DNA from: Microbulbifer halophilus
GTDB lineage: Bacteria; Pseudomonadota; Gammaproteobacteria; Pseudomonadales; Cellvibrionaceae
DNA: 64,000 nucleotides
NCBI RefSeq assembly: GCF_026183675.1
Contig: NZ_JAPIVK010000004.1
Location: 54,728-118,727, forward strand
Direction: 5' to 3'
The notes below the pieces were generated by a model, which searched no databases, was not told the DNA's origin, and saw only the letters and a list, made by a program, of their open reading frames with translations. The translations under genes were made by a program, and so were the position numbers. Position 1 is the stretch's first letter; every line of letters begins with the position of its first letter. Below are positions 10,814 through 19,330 of this stretch, in pieces.

Positions 10814-11144
10814 TAATCCCCGCCGAGGCTGTTCTGTCGCCACTCCCGTGCGATGGAACAGCTTTCCCGACGCACCTCTCCCCGGGTTCTCGTCCTTCCC
10901 GCCAGTTTTGAAGCTGGACGAAAACTGTTACCGCTAAAATTGTCATTCATGACTTTTTAACGCCGTTTCCGTGCAGCCTTCGCGCCGTTTTATGACAATT
11001 TGTAAGCTGTTGATCTCTCGATAATTTTTCAGATATGTATAAATATTGAACAGATGGTGGAACCCAAGTACACGAATGCGGCGGTAAATTGCCGGCGAAG
11101 CAGTAGCTTTTTATTTTTTTTATGTGTATTGTCGATCATGAGAA

Positions 11145-11158
11145 TGACAGCGCTATCA
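11145..11158. promoter_or_regulatory. LacI-type operator before TonB receptor, distal copy
   Basis: TGACAGCGCTATCA differs from the pgi operator at one base. Together with the copy 24 bp downstream it forms a tandem pair about 100 bp before the receptor start codon. Confidence 0.72.
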
Positions 11159-11168
11159 TAAAAATGAA

Positions 11169-11182
11169 TGACAGCGCTATCA
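11169..11182. promoter_or_regulatory. LacI-type operator before TonB receptor, proximal copy
   Basis: This is the second TGACAGCGCTATCA copy. The 24-bp centre-to-centre spacing, just over two helical turns, would place two repressor dimers on nearly the same face of the DNA. Confidence 0.72.
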
Positions 11183-11251
11183 TTTAGCGGTACAAGGTGA
11201 AAAAAATTTCTAACCAAACCTTTATATCAATAAAAAAGGAAGGGGAAATCG

Positions 11252-13924
11252 ATGCTAAAGCGCAACAAACTCGCACTTTCTGTCAGTGCAGCTGTTCTCA
11301 GTGGCGGTCTCGCCGCTCCGGTGGCTGTGGCTCAGGATGCTGCTCTGGAAGAGATTACCGTTACCGGTATTCGGGGTGCCCTGCAGGACGCCGTCAATAT
11401 CAAACGCGATGCGACCGATCTGGTCGACGCCGTGTCTGCCGAAGATGTCGGCAAGTTTCCGGATTCCGACGTAGGTGAAGCACTGGGTCGTATTCCGGGC
11501 ATTACTGTCGGTCGCGCATTCGGCCAGGGCGCGTCCGTGTCCATCCGCGGGGCGGCGCCGACGATGACCCTGACTCAATTGAATGGCCAGAACGTTGCTT
11601 CCACCGGCTGGTTCGACAACATTCCGGTTGACCGCAGTTTCAACTATTCCCTGCTGCCGTCAGAGCTGATCGGTGGCATCGAAGTGTACAAGTCCTCCCG
11701 TGCCGACCTGAACGAAGGCGGTATCGGCGGCACTGTTATTGTCAAAACGCGCAAGCCGCTGGACATGGATGCGAATACTGCCTGGATTGGCACCAAAGGT
11801 CGTGTCGGTACCATCAGTGATGAACTGGCCCCGGAAGTTTCGGGCCTGTACAGCTGGAAGAACGATTCCGAGACTTTCGGTGTGTTGGTATCCGCTGCGG
11901 TTGAAGATCGTGAATATGTCCGTCGCGGTACCGAATCCGACTACCGCTGGTCCGGTGACGTTGCCCCGACCACCTTCCTGCAGGACCAGGAGCGCAAGGC
12001 GCTGGATCTGACACTGCAGTATGCACCGACTGACGCGCTGGCATTCACTCTGCACGCCATGTCCCTGGATTTACAGGCGGACAACACCAATACCAGCTCG
12101 TACTTGTTTACTTTGCCTCGGTATGGCGCGGATCATCCTCAAGAGGGTGAGCTGTTAGATAATGTCACTTGCCACAGTGCAAATGCTGCGGGTCTGTGTA
12201 CTTCCAGCACTACTGAAAATGCCACTGTAGCCAATAAAACCTTCAATCAAACCTGGGGCCGTAAATCGTCCATGGGTTCTGATACCTTCGACTTCAACAC
12301 CGAATATGAAGGCGATGGCTTCCGTCTGAGCGGCAATATCGGTGCCACCAAAGCGGACGGTGGTACTGACTTTACTACCAACTTCTCCCACTTTACCGAC
12401 GACATGTCCAGGTGGCAGGGTTCTATCGATGCCACTGGTAAGGAAATCCAGATCGATCCGACTCTGGATCCGAGCCTGACCCTCGACAATTACGCGGATA
12501 CGTCCAGTCCGGCTGGGTGGGCTGTCGCTGGCGGCCCCGTAGAGGACGAAGAAAGCTACGCTCAGTTGGATGTCGAGTTTGATCTGAACACGGGGATCCT
12601 GACTTCGTTCAAGACCGGTGCCCGCTGGACTGATCACGACGTCAATCGCCGCAGTTATCGTGGAATTTTCCACAAAACGCTTAACGAAGACGGTGACCTT
12701 GTGGACGACCCGGTTGTTGTCGATACATCCTCCCTCTATGGCGGTACCTATGAAGTCGGGCAGGACGGCTTTACTGCACCGAAACCCAATCTGGATGCAA
12801 TGGTCGCAGCAACGCGCGACAGCATTGATCACTGGGTGGAAGAGCGTGCAGGTCATTCCGACCTGAACGAAGAAAATACCGCCCTGTACGGCATGTTCAC
12901 TTTTGAGTCCGGCGCCCTGAGCGGTAACTTCGGTCTGCGTTACATCTCTACCGACGCGTCCCGCACCCAGTACGACCTGGATGGCACCGAGCCGGAAGAC
13001 GGCGAGATCGCTGCGAATATCGGCTACAGCTACTCCCTGTCCACCTACAGTTCCGACTACAGTGATGTGCTTCCTAGTGCCACCGTGCGCTATGAGCTGT
13101 CGGAGGATTGGGTGTTGCGCGCATCGGCATCCCAGGCGATCAGCCGCCCGAGTTATGACGATATGCTGGTGACCTACAATGGTTTTGCCGACGATCGTGA
13201 CAACAACCAGACGCAGCGGTTCGGCAGTGAGGGGCTGCTGCCGATGAAAGCCACCAGTGGCGACATCGCGCTTGAATACTACTACGGCGATGGCAACCTG
13301 GTATCCGCGACTTATTTCATGAAGTCTATCGATGACTTTGTGACCTCCGAAATCCTGGTCGACCAACAGATTGGTCTCGAGGATCCCGCCGGCGGTGATT
13401 CCTGGGCAGTAGAAACCCTGGAGAATACCGGTGGTGCCGACATCCGGGGGATCGAACTGCAGATCCAGCACGCATTTGACAATGGCTTTGGTGTGGCTGC
13501 CAACTACACCTATACCGATGCCGATGCACCGAAAGATGCGTTCATGGATCAGCTGCCGATCTTCACCGAGTCCTCCGAAACCGCGTATAACCTGGTTGGA
13601 TACTGGGAAAGCGATACCTTCTCCGCTCGTGCGGCATACAACTACCGCTCCGAATACCTGATCCGGGAAGGTGGTTTCTGGTATGGTAACCGTATGCACG
13701 ATGACTTCGGTTCTCTGGATCTGAGCTTCAACTGGTATGCTACCGATAACGTGGATGTTACCCTTGACGTTGTCAACGTCCTTGAGGAAGACGACATCCA
13801 GTACGGTGCTGCAAGTGCTGACAGTTCATCTACCGGTATGAAGGCTCCCCTCCAGGAGGGTTTCCCGGCCTGGTCGTTCCAGGGCGAAGCCGTGTACCAG
13901 TTGGGTGCCAGTTACAAGTTCTAA
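11252..13924 (+). CDS. TonB-dependent outer-membrane receptor
   Basis: 890 aa. A signal peptide (residues 1-28, ending PVAVAQ) precedes a TonB-box-like EEITVTG and a plug domain (about 45-170: DAVSAEDVGKFPDSDVGEALGRIPG, VSIRGAAPTMT). The rest is a beta-barrel rich in alternating aromatic strands, ending in an aromatic residue (YQLGASYKF). It resembles the long SusC-unrelated receptors that import oligosaccharides in Caulobacter, Xanthomonas and Cellvibrionales. The two operators upstream tie it to the Entner-Doudoroff operon, so a glucose-yielding sugar is a reasonable guess for the substrate. A strong Shine-Dalgarno (AAGGAAGGGG) precedes the start, and a terminator follows the stop. Confidence 0.92.
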   Translation: MLKRNKLALSVSAAVLSGGLAAPVAVAQDAALEEITVTGIRGALQDAVNIKRDATDLVDAVSAEDVGKFPDSDVGEALGRIPGITVGRAFGQGASVSIRGAAPTMTLTQLNGQNVASTGWFDNIPVDRSFNYSLLPSELIGGIEVYKSSRADLNEGGIGGTVIVKTRKPLDMDANTAWIGTKGRVGTISDELAPEVSGLYSWKNDSETFGVLVSAAVEDREYVRRGTESDYRWSGDVAPTTFLQDQERKALDLTLQYAPTDALAFTLHAMSLDLQADNTNTSSYLFTLPRYGADHPQEGELLDNVTCHSANAAGLCTSSTTENATVANKTFNQTWGRKSSMGSDTFDFNTEYEGDGFRLSGNIGATKADGGTDFTTNFSHFTDDMSRWQGSIDATGKEIQIDPTLDPSLTLDNYADTSSPAGWAVAGGPVEDEESYAQLDVEFDLNTGILTSFKTGARWTDHDVNRRSYRGIFHKTLNEDGDLVDDPVVVDTSSLYGGTYEVGQDGFTAPKPNLDAMVAATRDSIDHWVEERAGHSDLNEENTALYGMFTFESGALSGNFGLRYISTDASRTQYDLDGTEPEDGEIAANIGYSYSLSTYSSDYSDVLPSATVRYELSEDWVLRASASQAISRPSYDDMLVTYNGFADDRDNNQTQRFGSEGLLPMKATSGDIALEYYYGDGNLVSATYFMKSIDDFVTSEILVDQQIGLEDPAGGDSWAVETLENTGGADIRGIELQIQHAFDNGFGVAANYTYTDADAPKDAFMDQLPIFTESSETAYNLVGYWESDTFSARAAYNYRSEYLIREGGFWYGNRMHDDFGSLDLSFNWYATDNVDVTLDVVNVLEEDDIQYGAASADSSSTGMKAPLQEGFPAWSFQGEAVYQLGASYKF

Positions 13925-13941
13925 GATCGCGCGGCAAGGAA

Positions 13942-13970
13942 AAGCCCAGCTTTACGCTGGGCTTTTTTTT
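13942..13970 (+). terminator. Rho-independent terminator after TonB receptor
   Basis: The stem AAGCCCAGC/GCTGGGCTT has a TTTAC loop and runs into eight T residues, 18 bp after the receptor stop codon. It separates the receptor transcript from the DUF6445 gene, although read-through is possible. Confidence 0.9.
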
Positions 13971-13989
13971 GCCTGAAGGTAAGTGAAGT

Positions 13990-14676
13990 ATGGCAATACA
14001 GACTCTTGAGATCGGTGATGAAAAGAGAAAAGTCATGATTGTTGATGACTTTCTCGAGAACCCGGAAGAACTGGTTGCGTTTGCAAAGGAGGCAACATTT
14101 GCGCCGTGGCCCATGGCTGCAGAGCGCAAAGGATACCCGGGCGTCAGGGCGGCCGCACCTGAAGATCACTCCAGGCTTATCATGGATCGTATTGATCCTC
14201 TGGTTCGAGAGCAGTTCCAGGTGCCCCTGTCGGATAAACTCAAGATTCACCAGGAGACGCTCAATTTAATCACCGTGCCTGAAGAAGAGCTGGGTCCGCT
14301 GCAGAGGGCCCCCCATTTTGATACCAGTAATCCCAGGCTATTTGCCGTCCTGCTGTATCTTTGCGATGAGAGCCACGGGGGGACGGGTTTTTACCGGCAT
14401 AAAAGTACAGGCTATGAATCTATAACCCCTGAAAGGTGCGAGCATTATCTGGATTGCTGCTATATCGAGTTCAATAAATATCGCAGGCCGAAAAAGTACT
14501 GTTCGGAATCGGACGATTTGTTTTCCAGGATTGGGTTTATCCCTGCCCGATTTAACCGCTTGGTGGTTTATCGTGGAGTAATGTTGCACAGTGCGAATAT
14601 TCTAGGCGAGAAAAGTATCAGCTTCTGCCCCGCTACGGGGCGGTTGACTGCGAACCTTTTTGTTACCTATGAATAA
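13990..14676 (+). CDS. DUF6445-family protein, candidate Fe(II)/2-oxoglutarate dioxygenase
   Basis: 228 aa with no signal peptide, so probably cytoplasmic. The layout His109-x-Asp111 (APHFDTSNP), His200 (VMLHSAN) and Arg218 (GRLTANLF) matches the facial triad and 2-oxoglutarate-binding arginine of Fe(II)-dependent dioxygenases. Proteins of this type are commonly found beside TonB receptors, SapC proteins and tryptophan halogenase-like proteins. The gene starts 20 bp after the receptor terminator. Base composition is lower in GC than its neighbours. The substrate is unknown, and the enzymatic assignment rests on motif spacing only. Confidence 0.7.
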   Translation: MAIQTLEIGDEKRKVMIVDDFLENPEELVAFAKEATFAPWPMAAERKGYPGVRAAAPEDHSRLIMDRIDPLVREQFQVPLSDKLKIHQETLNLITVPEEELGPLQRAPHFDTSNPRLFAVLLYLCDESHGGTGFYRHKSTGYESITPERCEHYLDCCYIEFNKYRRPKKYCSESDDLFSRIGFIPARFNRLVVYRGVMLHSANILGEKSISFCPATGRLTANLFVTYE

Positions 14677-15071
14677 TCCATTTTTTGGCCTGTTAACCCG
14701 ATAGCCGAATAGGTTGCCACCTTAATGAGACTTTGAATGACTCCGTAATTATTGACAGGTCAACCTGGTTTGTGTGACCGAGGATCCTGTTTCCCGCGAT
14801 GCAGAGCAGTTCCGCTGGTACAGCCAGGCTTTAGCTCCTGTAGCTCTCCTTCCTGTCCCAAAGACCACCTCGTGCTCCACGGCTGTTCTGTCTGAACTTT
14901 ACCCAATACCTCGCTGGGGGCGGAATCACGGTGTACACCTGTATCCGCTTCGTTCCGGATAGCGCGAAACCCGGTAGAGACGCTGCCGGATAGGTGTTTC
15001 CCTTTTTCTTTCGGGGAAATATACTGTCCGCTTATTGAACACAATAATCAATCGAGAACAGGTATAGATGT
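14677..15071. other. Intergenic region before sapC-like gene
   Basis: This 395-bp region has no credible ORF or RNA gene. A possible promoter lies near its end: a TATACT -10 hexamer at 15020-15025 with a poor -35. Short inverted segments (GACAGGTCAACCTG at 14755-14768) are seen but not assignable. Confidence 0.45.
15020..15025 (+). promoter_or_regulatory. Possible -10 element of sapC-like gene
   Basis: TATACT lies 46 bp before the SapC-family start codon. The -35 region at the expected distance (TTTCCC) is weak, so an activator or another sigma factor may be needed. Confidence 0.3.
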
Positions 15072-15785
15072 ATGTCTGAGAATCAGCCCCCCAAAATCGT
15101 CCCCCTGCGCAGCGACGTCCACGGTAAGCTGAAAGTCCGTGAACTGGGCACCTTCGAGCATGTCAAGAGCGCGCATATGGTGCCGGTGACCGCCCACGAG
15201 TTCTCCCGCCTGGGGGCGGAGTACCCGATTGTTTTTGTCAAGAATTCCGAGACCGATCAGTTCCAGTCCGTGGCCCTGTTGGGCCTGAAGGTGGGTGAGA
15301 ACCTGTTCGTGGACGGCGACAAGTGGAAAGGGGTCTTCGTGCCCGGCAGTATCCGCAATCACCCGTTCGTACTGGCGCCCGCCGGTGAGAACAAAGAGCA
15401 GATGGTGGTCGGTCTGATCGAGAATAGCCCGGTTCTGGGTGAGGAAGAGGGCAACGCGCTGTTTTCCGATGGCGAAGAGACCGATTACCTCAAGGCGAAA
15501 AAGGAAAATCTGGTCGGCTATCTCGAGAGTGAGCAGATGACCAAGGCCTTCATCAGCGTGTTGGCGGAGAAGGATCTGCTGGCTTCCCAGAATGTATCCG
15601 TTACTGCCGGTGGGGAGAAGATCAACCTGGGCGGTGTCTACATCGTCGATGAGAAGAAGCTGGGTGAGCTGAGCGAAGAGGATTTCGCCGATTTCCGCAA
15701 GCGCGGCTTCCTGCCGCCGCTGTACGCGCAACTGACCTCCATGCACCAGTTCTCGCGACTGGCCAGGATGCAGGCGGAAGCCTGA
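15072..15785 (+). CDS. SapC-family protein
   Basis: 237 aa, no signal peptide or membrane segment. It matches the SapC family, named after a Campylobacter S-layer-associated gene, through VPVTAHEFSRLGAEYPIVFVKN near the N-terminus and the C-terminal FRKRGFLPPLYAQLTSMHQFSRLARMQ. In sugar-using proteobacteria SapC genes sit beside TonB receptors and DUF6445 or halogenase-like genes, as here. The biochemical role is not established. The start at 15072 is chosen because an overlapping ATG four bases earlier is out of frame and closes at once. A weak hairpin (15803-15825) follows. Confidence 0.85.
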   Translation: MSENQPPKIVPLRSDVHGKLKVRELGTFEHVKSAHMVPVTAHEFSRLGAEYPIVFVKNSETDQFQSVALLGLKVGENLFVDGDKWKGVFVPGSIRNHPFVLAPAGENKEQMVVGLIENSPVLGEEEGNALFSDGEETDYLKAKKENLVGYLESEQMTKAFISVLAEKDLLASQNVSVTAGGEKINLGGVYIVDEKKLGELSEEDFADFRKRGFLPPLYAQLTSMHQFSRLARMQAEA

Positions 15786-15802
15786 TCTGTTCCGGTGTCC
15801 GG

Positions 15803-15825
15803 ACAGGGCTGTAGCGGCCCTGTTT
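15803..15825 (+). terminator. Weak hairpin after sapC-like gene
   Basis: A seven-pair stem ACAGGGC/GCCCTGT is followed by only a short T-run (TTTCGG), so it is a weak or rho-assisted terminator at best. Confidence 0.35.
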
Positions 15826-15945
15826 CGGCGATCCCTCGCCTCCCTCCCTCTCTGGACACCGATTGCATTTCCTCTCCCTGCGGCGTCCGGCCGCTGTATA
15901 TCTTCAGAATGGTGGCGTCGTCTCGCGTACAATCGCCTGCGGAAA

Positions 15946-16072
15946 TCAATTTTTCAGAAAATCTGCGATTTCTTCTTTCATGTTGGAGTCGTTGCTCAGT
16001 TTGCAGTAGCGGTACTGCTCGAGCCTGCCGGTTGGCAGTGGGTGGGGGATGGGGATCTGGCGGAAAAAATGG
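15946..16072 (-). pseudogene. Possible gene remnant: orphan C-terminal reading frame
   Basis: Read on the minus strand, the interval after tRNA-Gln keeps an open frame that ends IPHPLPTGRLEQYRYC, then KLSNDSNMKEEIADFLKN and a stop at 15946. The composition (charged helix ending, no repeats) looks like a genuine protein C-terminus. The frame runs back into the tRNA gene and has no credible start except an internal ATG at 15981 that would give 11 residues. I do not recognise the family. It may be the scar of a lost gene beside a tRNA, a common integration point. Confidence 0.3.
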
Positions 16073-16144
16073 CTGGGGCGGTAGGATTCGAACCTACGCA
16101 TGACGGGATCAAAACCCGCTGCCTTACCGCTTGGCTACGCCCCA
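16070..16144 (-). tRNA. tRNA-Gln (TTG), copy 1
   Basis: 75 nt including an encoded CCA. The acceptor stem TGGGGCG pairs with CGCCCCA, the discriminator is G, the anticodon loop is TTTTGAT with anticodon TTG, and the T-loop is GGTTCGAATCC. It lies 38 bp downstream of tRNA-Met on the same strand, probably in one transcript. It is identical to the second copy at 21249-21323. Confidence 0.97.
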
Positions 16145-16182
16145 GTATCAGGACTGTGAAGCGACTGCTTACAGTTTGAAAA

Positions 16183-16259
<77 letters not shown>

Positions 16260-16309
16260 ACAGATTGTCTCGGCTCCCTTTATGCCTTCTGGGCTAACCG
16301 AGGGCGCGC

Positions 16310-16338
16310 ATTATCGGGCGCTCGGGCGGGCCTGTCAA
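16310..16338 (-). promoter_or_regulatory. Sigma70 promoter of the tRNA-Met/tRNA-Gln unit
   Basis: On the minus strand TTGACA is followed by a 17-bp spacer and GATAAT. The sequence after the -10 is very GC-rich (GCGCGCCC), the discriminator type of stringently controlled stable-RNA promoters. The tRNA-Met 5' end lies about 50 bp downstream. Confidence 0.8.
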
Positions 16339-16386
16339 GACCCATTTTAGTAATTTAATCAGTAAGTTAGCGTGTCTGCCGGGCCG

Positions 16387-17301
16387 CTATCGGCGGCGCC
16401 CGACGGCCGCCAGCAGCGAGCCGCTGACCACGGCGAAGGCGCCGATCCAGCTGATCCAGTTGAGCGGTTCCACTTCAATATAGTCCGGCCAGATGCGGCC
16501 GATCAGTGCGCTGAGCGCCAGGGTCATCAGTGGTACCAGGGACAGGGTGGCGCTGACCCGGGAGGCTTCCCAGGCCGCCATGGCCTTGGCGAAGGCGCCG
16601 TAGGCGATCAGGGTGTTGGCGGTCAGAAAGAGCAGCAGCGTCCAGCCCAGGGGGCTCAGCTCGATCACGCGGGTGGGATCGGCCATCGGCAGGAAGCACA
16701 GGGTGCCTGCCAGGTAGATAAGCACCAGCAGGCTCTGCGGGCGGGTACTGGTAACGATCTTTTTCTGGAAGAAGCCGTAGGTGGCCCAGGTGGTGGCGGC
16801 GATCAGGATAAAGCCGACGCCGATCAGGTATTCCGGGTCGGCACCGGTGACCAGTTCCTGCAGGCGCTGGTTGAAGAACAGTGGCAGGCCGGTGGCGACC
16901 ATCAGTACCCCCAGCCACTGGCGCGGGGAAAAATTTTCACCGAGCCAGATGACGCTGGCGAGCAACAGCAGCAGTGGCGCCAGCTGGATCAGCACCTGCA
17001 CGGCGCCGGCAGTGATATAGCTGAGGCCGCTGGCGTAGGCGATATAGTTGCCCAGCAGGCCGAGGACGGCAAAAGTGGTCAGTGGCAGGAGTTTGCGGGT
17101 AAACAGTTGGCCCAGGTGCAACTGGTGTGTCCAGCCGTAGTAGGCGCCGGCGAGCAGGGCGGCGCCGGAGAAGCGGTACCAGGTGACGGTGGCGGCGCTG
17201 ATATCGCCCAGCAGGCCTTTCATGGCGATGGGCAGCAGGGCCCACATGAAGGCGGTGGTCAGGGCCAGCGGCAGGCCGACTTTCCAGTTGGATTGGGGCA
17301 T
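16387..17301 (-). CDS. EamA/DMT-family inner-membrane transporter
   Basis: 304 aa with about ten hydrophobic segments arranged as two homologous EamA halves (about 10-140 and 155-295), ending in a basic VGRRR tail. The family (drug/metabolite transporter, RhaT/YdcZ type) exports or exchanges small metabolites. Substrate cannot be predicted. A good Shine-Dalgarno (GGGAG) precedes the ATG. It sits between ychF and tRNA-Met, where Pseudomonas has no gene, so it may be an insertion into the block. Confidence 0.85.
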   Translation of the reverse strand: MPQSNWKVGLPLALTTAFMWALLPIAMKGLLGDISAATVTWYRFSGAALLAGAYYGWTHQLHLGQLFTRKLLPLTTFAVLGLLGNYIAYASGLSYITAGAVQVLIQLAPLLLLLASVIWLGENFSPRQWLGVLMVATGLPLFFNQRLQELVTGADPEYLIGVGFILIAATTWATYGFFQKKIVTSTRPQSLLVLIYLAGTLCFLPMADPTRVIELSPLGWTLLLFLTANTLIAYGAFAKAMAAWEASRVSATLSLVPLMTLALSALIGRIWPDYIEVEPLNWISWIGAFAVVSGSLLAAVGRRR

Positions 17302-17370
17302 GGAATCTCCCCGGCCTTTACTCCCGATGGCGGGAGTATGGCTGGTGTGATGGGGTGGCAGGGGAGGTTC

Positions 17371-17409
17371 GCCCTCTCCCCCGGCCCCTCTCCCGGAGGA
17401 AGAGGGGAG
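17371..17409. repeat. 39-bp CTCCCCTCTCC repeat, copy 3 (inverted)
   Basis: This copy is in the opposite orientation to those at 9291 and 27461 and differs by few bases. Just beyond it, TGAGCGTAGCGAAGCCCAACAA (17427-17448) resembles TGAGTGCAGCGAAGTCCAACAA at 41838-41859, which also accompanies a copy of this repeat. Confidence 0.75.
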
Positions 17410-17507
17410 CTATTCTTTCGAACCTGTGAGCGTAGCGAAGCCCAACAAACAGTGGCGTGCAGGAGGTTGTAGAGGGCTCTCCGCACTCTTTGCCCGAGTT
17501 TCGGCCT

Positions 17508-18599
17508 TTACACGTTAAAGCGGAAGTGAATCACGTCACCGTCGGCGACCACGTAATCCTTGCCTTCCAGTCGCCACTTGCCCGCTTCCTTGGCGCCGGC
17601 CTCGCCGTTGTTGGCGATGTAGTCGTCGTAGCCGACCACTTCGGCACGAATAAAGCCCTTCTCGAAATCCGTGTGGATCCTGCCGGCCGCCTGCGGTGCG
17701 GTGGCGCCCACGGGGATGGTCCAGGCGCGGACTTCCTTGACGCCGGCGGTGAAGTAGGTGTGCAGACCCAGCAGCTCGTAACCGGCGCGGATGACGCGGT
17801 TCAGGCCCGGTTCCTCCATGTCCAGCCCCTCCAGGAACTCCTGCTTCTCGTCGTCTTCCAGTTCGGCGATTTCCGCTTCCAGCTTGTTGCAGATGGGAAC
17901 CAGTACCGCGTTCTCCTCGGCGGCGATGGCGGCCACTGCGTCCAGGTGCGGATTGTTGTCGAAACCGTCTTCGTCCACGTTGGCGATATACATGGTGGGC
18001 TTCAGGGTCAGCAGGGTCAGCTCGCGCAGGTCTGCCTGCTCGTCTTCGGACAGGCCGAAGGAGCGCAGCGGCTTGGCCTCGTCCAGGTGCGGCTGGATTT
18101 TTTCCAGCAGTGCCTTCATCTTGATGGCGTGCTTGTCCTGGCCCTTGGCGGCGCGGGTAAAGCGCTGCAGCGCCTTCTCCACTGTGTCCAGGTCCGCCAA
18201 CGCCAGTTCGGTGTTGATCACCTCGATATCCGATACCGGGTGTATCTGGTTGGCCACGTGGATCACATTGTCGTCTTCGAAACAGCGCACCACGTGGGCG
18301 ATGGCATCGGTCTCGCGGATATTGGCCAGGAATTTGTTCCCCAGGCCCTCGCCCTTGGAGGCGCCGGCCACCAGGCCGGCGATATCGGTGAATTCCATGG
18401 CGGTGGGAATCACCTTTTCCGGCTTGACGATCGCGGCCAGTCTATCCAAGCGCGGATCCGGCACCGGCACCACGCCGGCGTTGGGCTCGATGGTGCAGAA
18501 GGGAAAGTTCTCGGCGTCGATCCCCGCCTTGGTCAGCGCATTGAACAGCGTGGATTTGCCCACGTTGGGCAGGCCGACGATTCCGCAAGTAAAACCCAT
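17508..18599 (-). CDS. ychF: Redox-regulated ATPase/GTPase YchF (OLA1 family)
   Basis: 363 aa from the ATG at 18599, exactly the E. coli YchF length; the open frame continues 24 codons upstream through repeat sequence. It is an Obg-type P-loop NTPase that prefers ATP and binds the ribosome, linked to oxidative-stress response. Visible motifs are the P-loop GLPNVGKST (about 8-16), the switch I region [21 protein letters not shown] (G3) and the C-terminal TGS-like domain ([30 protein letters not shown]). It follows pth in the conserved rplY-pth-ychF order. Confidence 0.95.
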   Translation of the reverse strand: MGFTCGIVGLPNVGKSTLFNALTKAGIDAENFPFCTIEPNAGVVPVPDPRLDRLAAIVKPEKVIPTAMEFTDIAGLVAGASKGEGLGNKFLANIRETDAIAHVVRCFEDDNVIHVANQIHPVSDIEVINTELALADLDTVEKALQRFTRAAKGQDKHAIKMKALLEKIQPHLDEAKPLRSFGLSEDEQADLRELTLLTLKPTMYIANVDEDGFDNNPHLDAVAAIAAEENAVLVPICNKLEAEIAELEDDEKQEFLEGLDMEEPGLNRVIRAGYELLGLHTYFTAGVKEVRAWTIPVGATAPQAAGRIHTDFEKGFIRAEVVGYDDYIANNGEAGAKEAGKWRLEGKDYVVADGDVIHFRFNV

Positions 18600-18617
18600 G
18601 GTGCTTTTTCCGTATGC

Positions 18618-18726
18618 GTAGGGTGCGCCGTGGCAGAAAACTGTTCCCTGCGTTGTCTGCATGACCGCCATCCATGGCGGCCTCGCACCGGTTGATTGGT
18701 TTACTGGTGCGCGCGGCGCACCCTAC
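18618..18726. repeat. Paired inverted GTAGGGTGCGCCG repeats between pth and ychF
   Basis: GTAGGGTGCGCCG at 18618-18630 is repeated in inverted orientation at 18714-18726, enclosing CCGCCATCCATGGCGG. The right copy overlaps the 3' end of pth and provides its TAG stop codon, so the repeat entered right at the end of that gene or replaced its original terminus. Confidence 0.7.
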
Positions 18727-19319
18727 GATTTTGTGTGGAGGTCTTTCATGGCCGCGCCCCAGTCGCCGCTGGCAGCAGCGGGCATCACGTCGATGGCGCG
18801 GTCGATGGCTTCCGCCAGTTGTTCCTGTTCCGCCCTGGGGGCGCGCTGCAGGACGTAGTTGACCACCTCGCGGGCATTGCCCGGGTGGTCGATGCCGAGG
18901 CGCAGGCGCATGAAGTCGCGGTTATTGCCCAGCGCGGAGATGATGTCCCGCAACCCGTTGTGGCCGCCGTGTCCGCCGCCGGCTTTCAGGCGCGCGGTCC
19001 CCGGGGGCAGGTCCAGCTCGTCGTGAGCGACCAGGATGGCCTCGGCGGGAATCTTGAAGAAGTGTGCCAGCGGGCCGACAGACTGGCCGCTGCGATTCAT
19101 GTAGGTGGTGGGAATCAGCAGGCGGATATCCTGCCCGCCGATCCGCACTCGGCCACTGAGGCCGCGATATTTCTTGTCGGACACGAGCTGGACGCCGTGA
19201 CGGCTGGCCAGCTCGGCGACAAAGTCGGCACCGGCGTTGTGGCGCGTCCGGTCGTACTCGGGGCCTGGATTGCCCAGGCCCACGATCAACTGGATTGGAG
19301 TGTCCGGTGCCCTGGCCAA
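18723..19319 (-). CDS. pth: Peptidyl-tRNA hydrolase
   Basis: 198 aa (E. coli 194). It releases peptides from prematurely dissociated peptidyl-tRNAs. Signatures are [20 protein letters not shown] (about 10-30), with the catalytic histidine in RHN, and the [10 protein letters not shown] loop (about 95-104). The C-terminal residues KDLHTKS end in a stop codon contributed by an intergenic repeat. It lies 11 bp after rplY and is probably co-transcribed with it. Confidence 0.95.
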   Translation of the reverse strand: MARAPDTPIQLIVGLGNPGPEYDRTRHNAGADFVAELASRHGVQLVSDKKYRGLSGRVRIGGQDIRLLIPTTYMNRSGQSVGPLAHFFKIPAEAILVAHDELDLPPGTARLKAGGGHGGHNGLRDIISALGNNRDFMRLRLGIDHPGNAREVVNYVLQRAPRAEQEQLAEAIDRAIDVMPAAASGDWGAAMKDLHTKS

Positions 19320-19330
19320 AATACTGACCC

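Larger units (their letters stand above)
10814..11251. promoter_or_regulatory. Control region of the TonB receptor gene
   Basis: This 438-bp spacer is much more AT-rich in its second half than the surrounding genes and contains no plausible CDS. It carries two copies of the LacI-type operator close to the receptor start. The promoter probably lies in the AT-rich part (about 11010-11140), but I could not fix the hexamers. Confidence 0.55.

Noticed and set aside
8225-10843. 872-codon open frame on the minus strand opposite gap and pyk
   Set aside because: It mirrors two clear enzymes in a GC-rich region, spans their spacer, is rich in His, Gly and Val runs typical of antisense frames, and has no family motif.
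14752-14780. TTGACAGGTCAACC as a further LacI-type operator or a promoter
   Set aside because: The centre and half-sites do not match TGACAGCGCTGTCA, and no -10 hexamer lies at a proper distance from the TTGACA.
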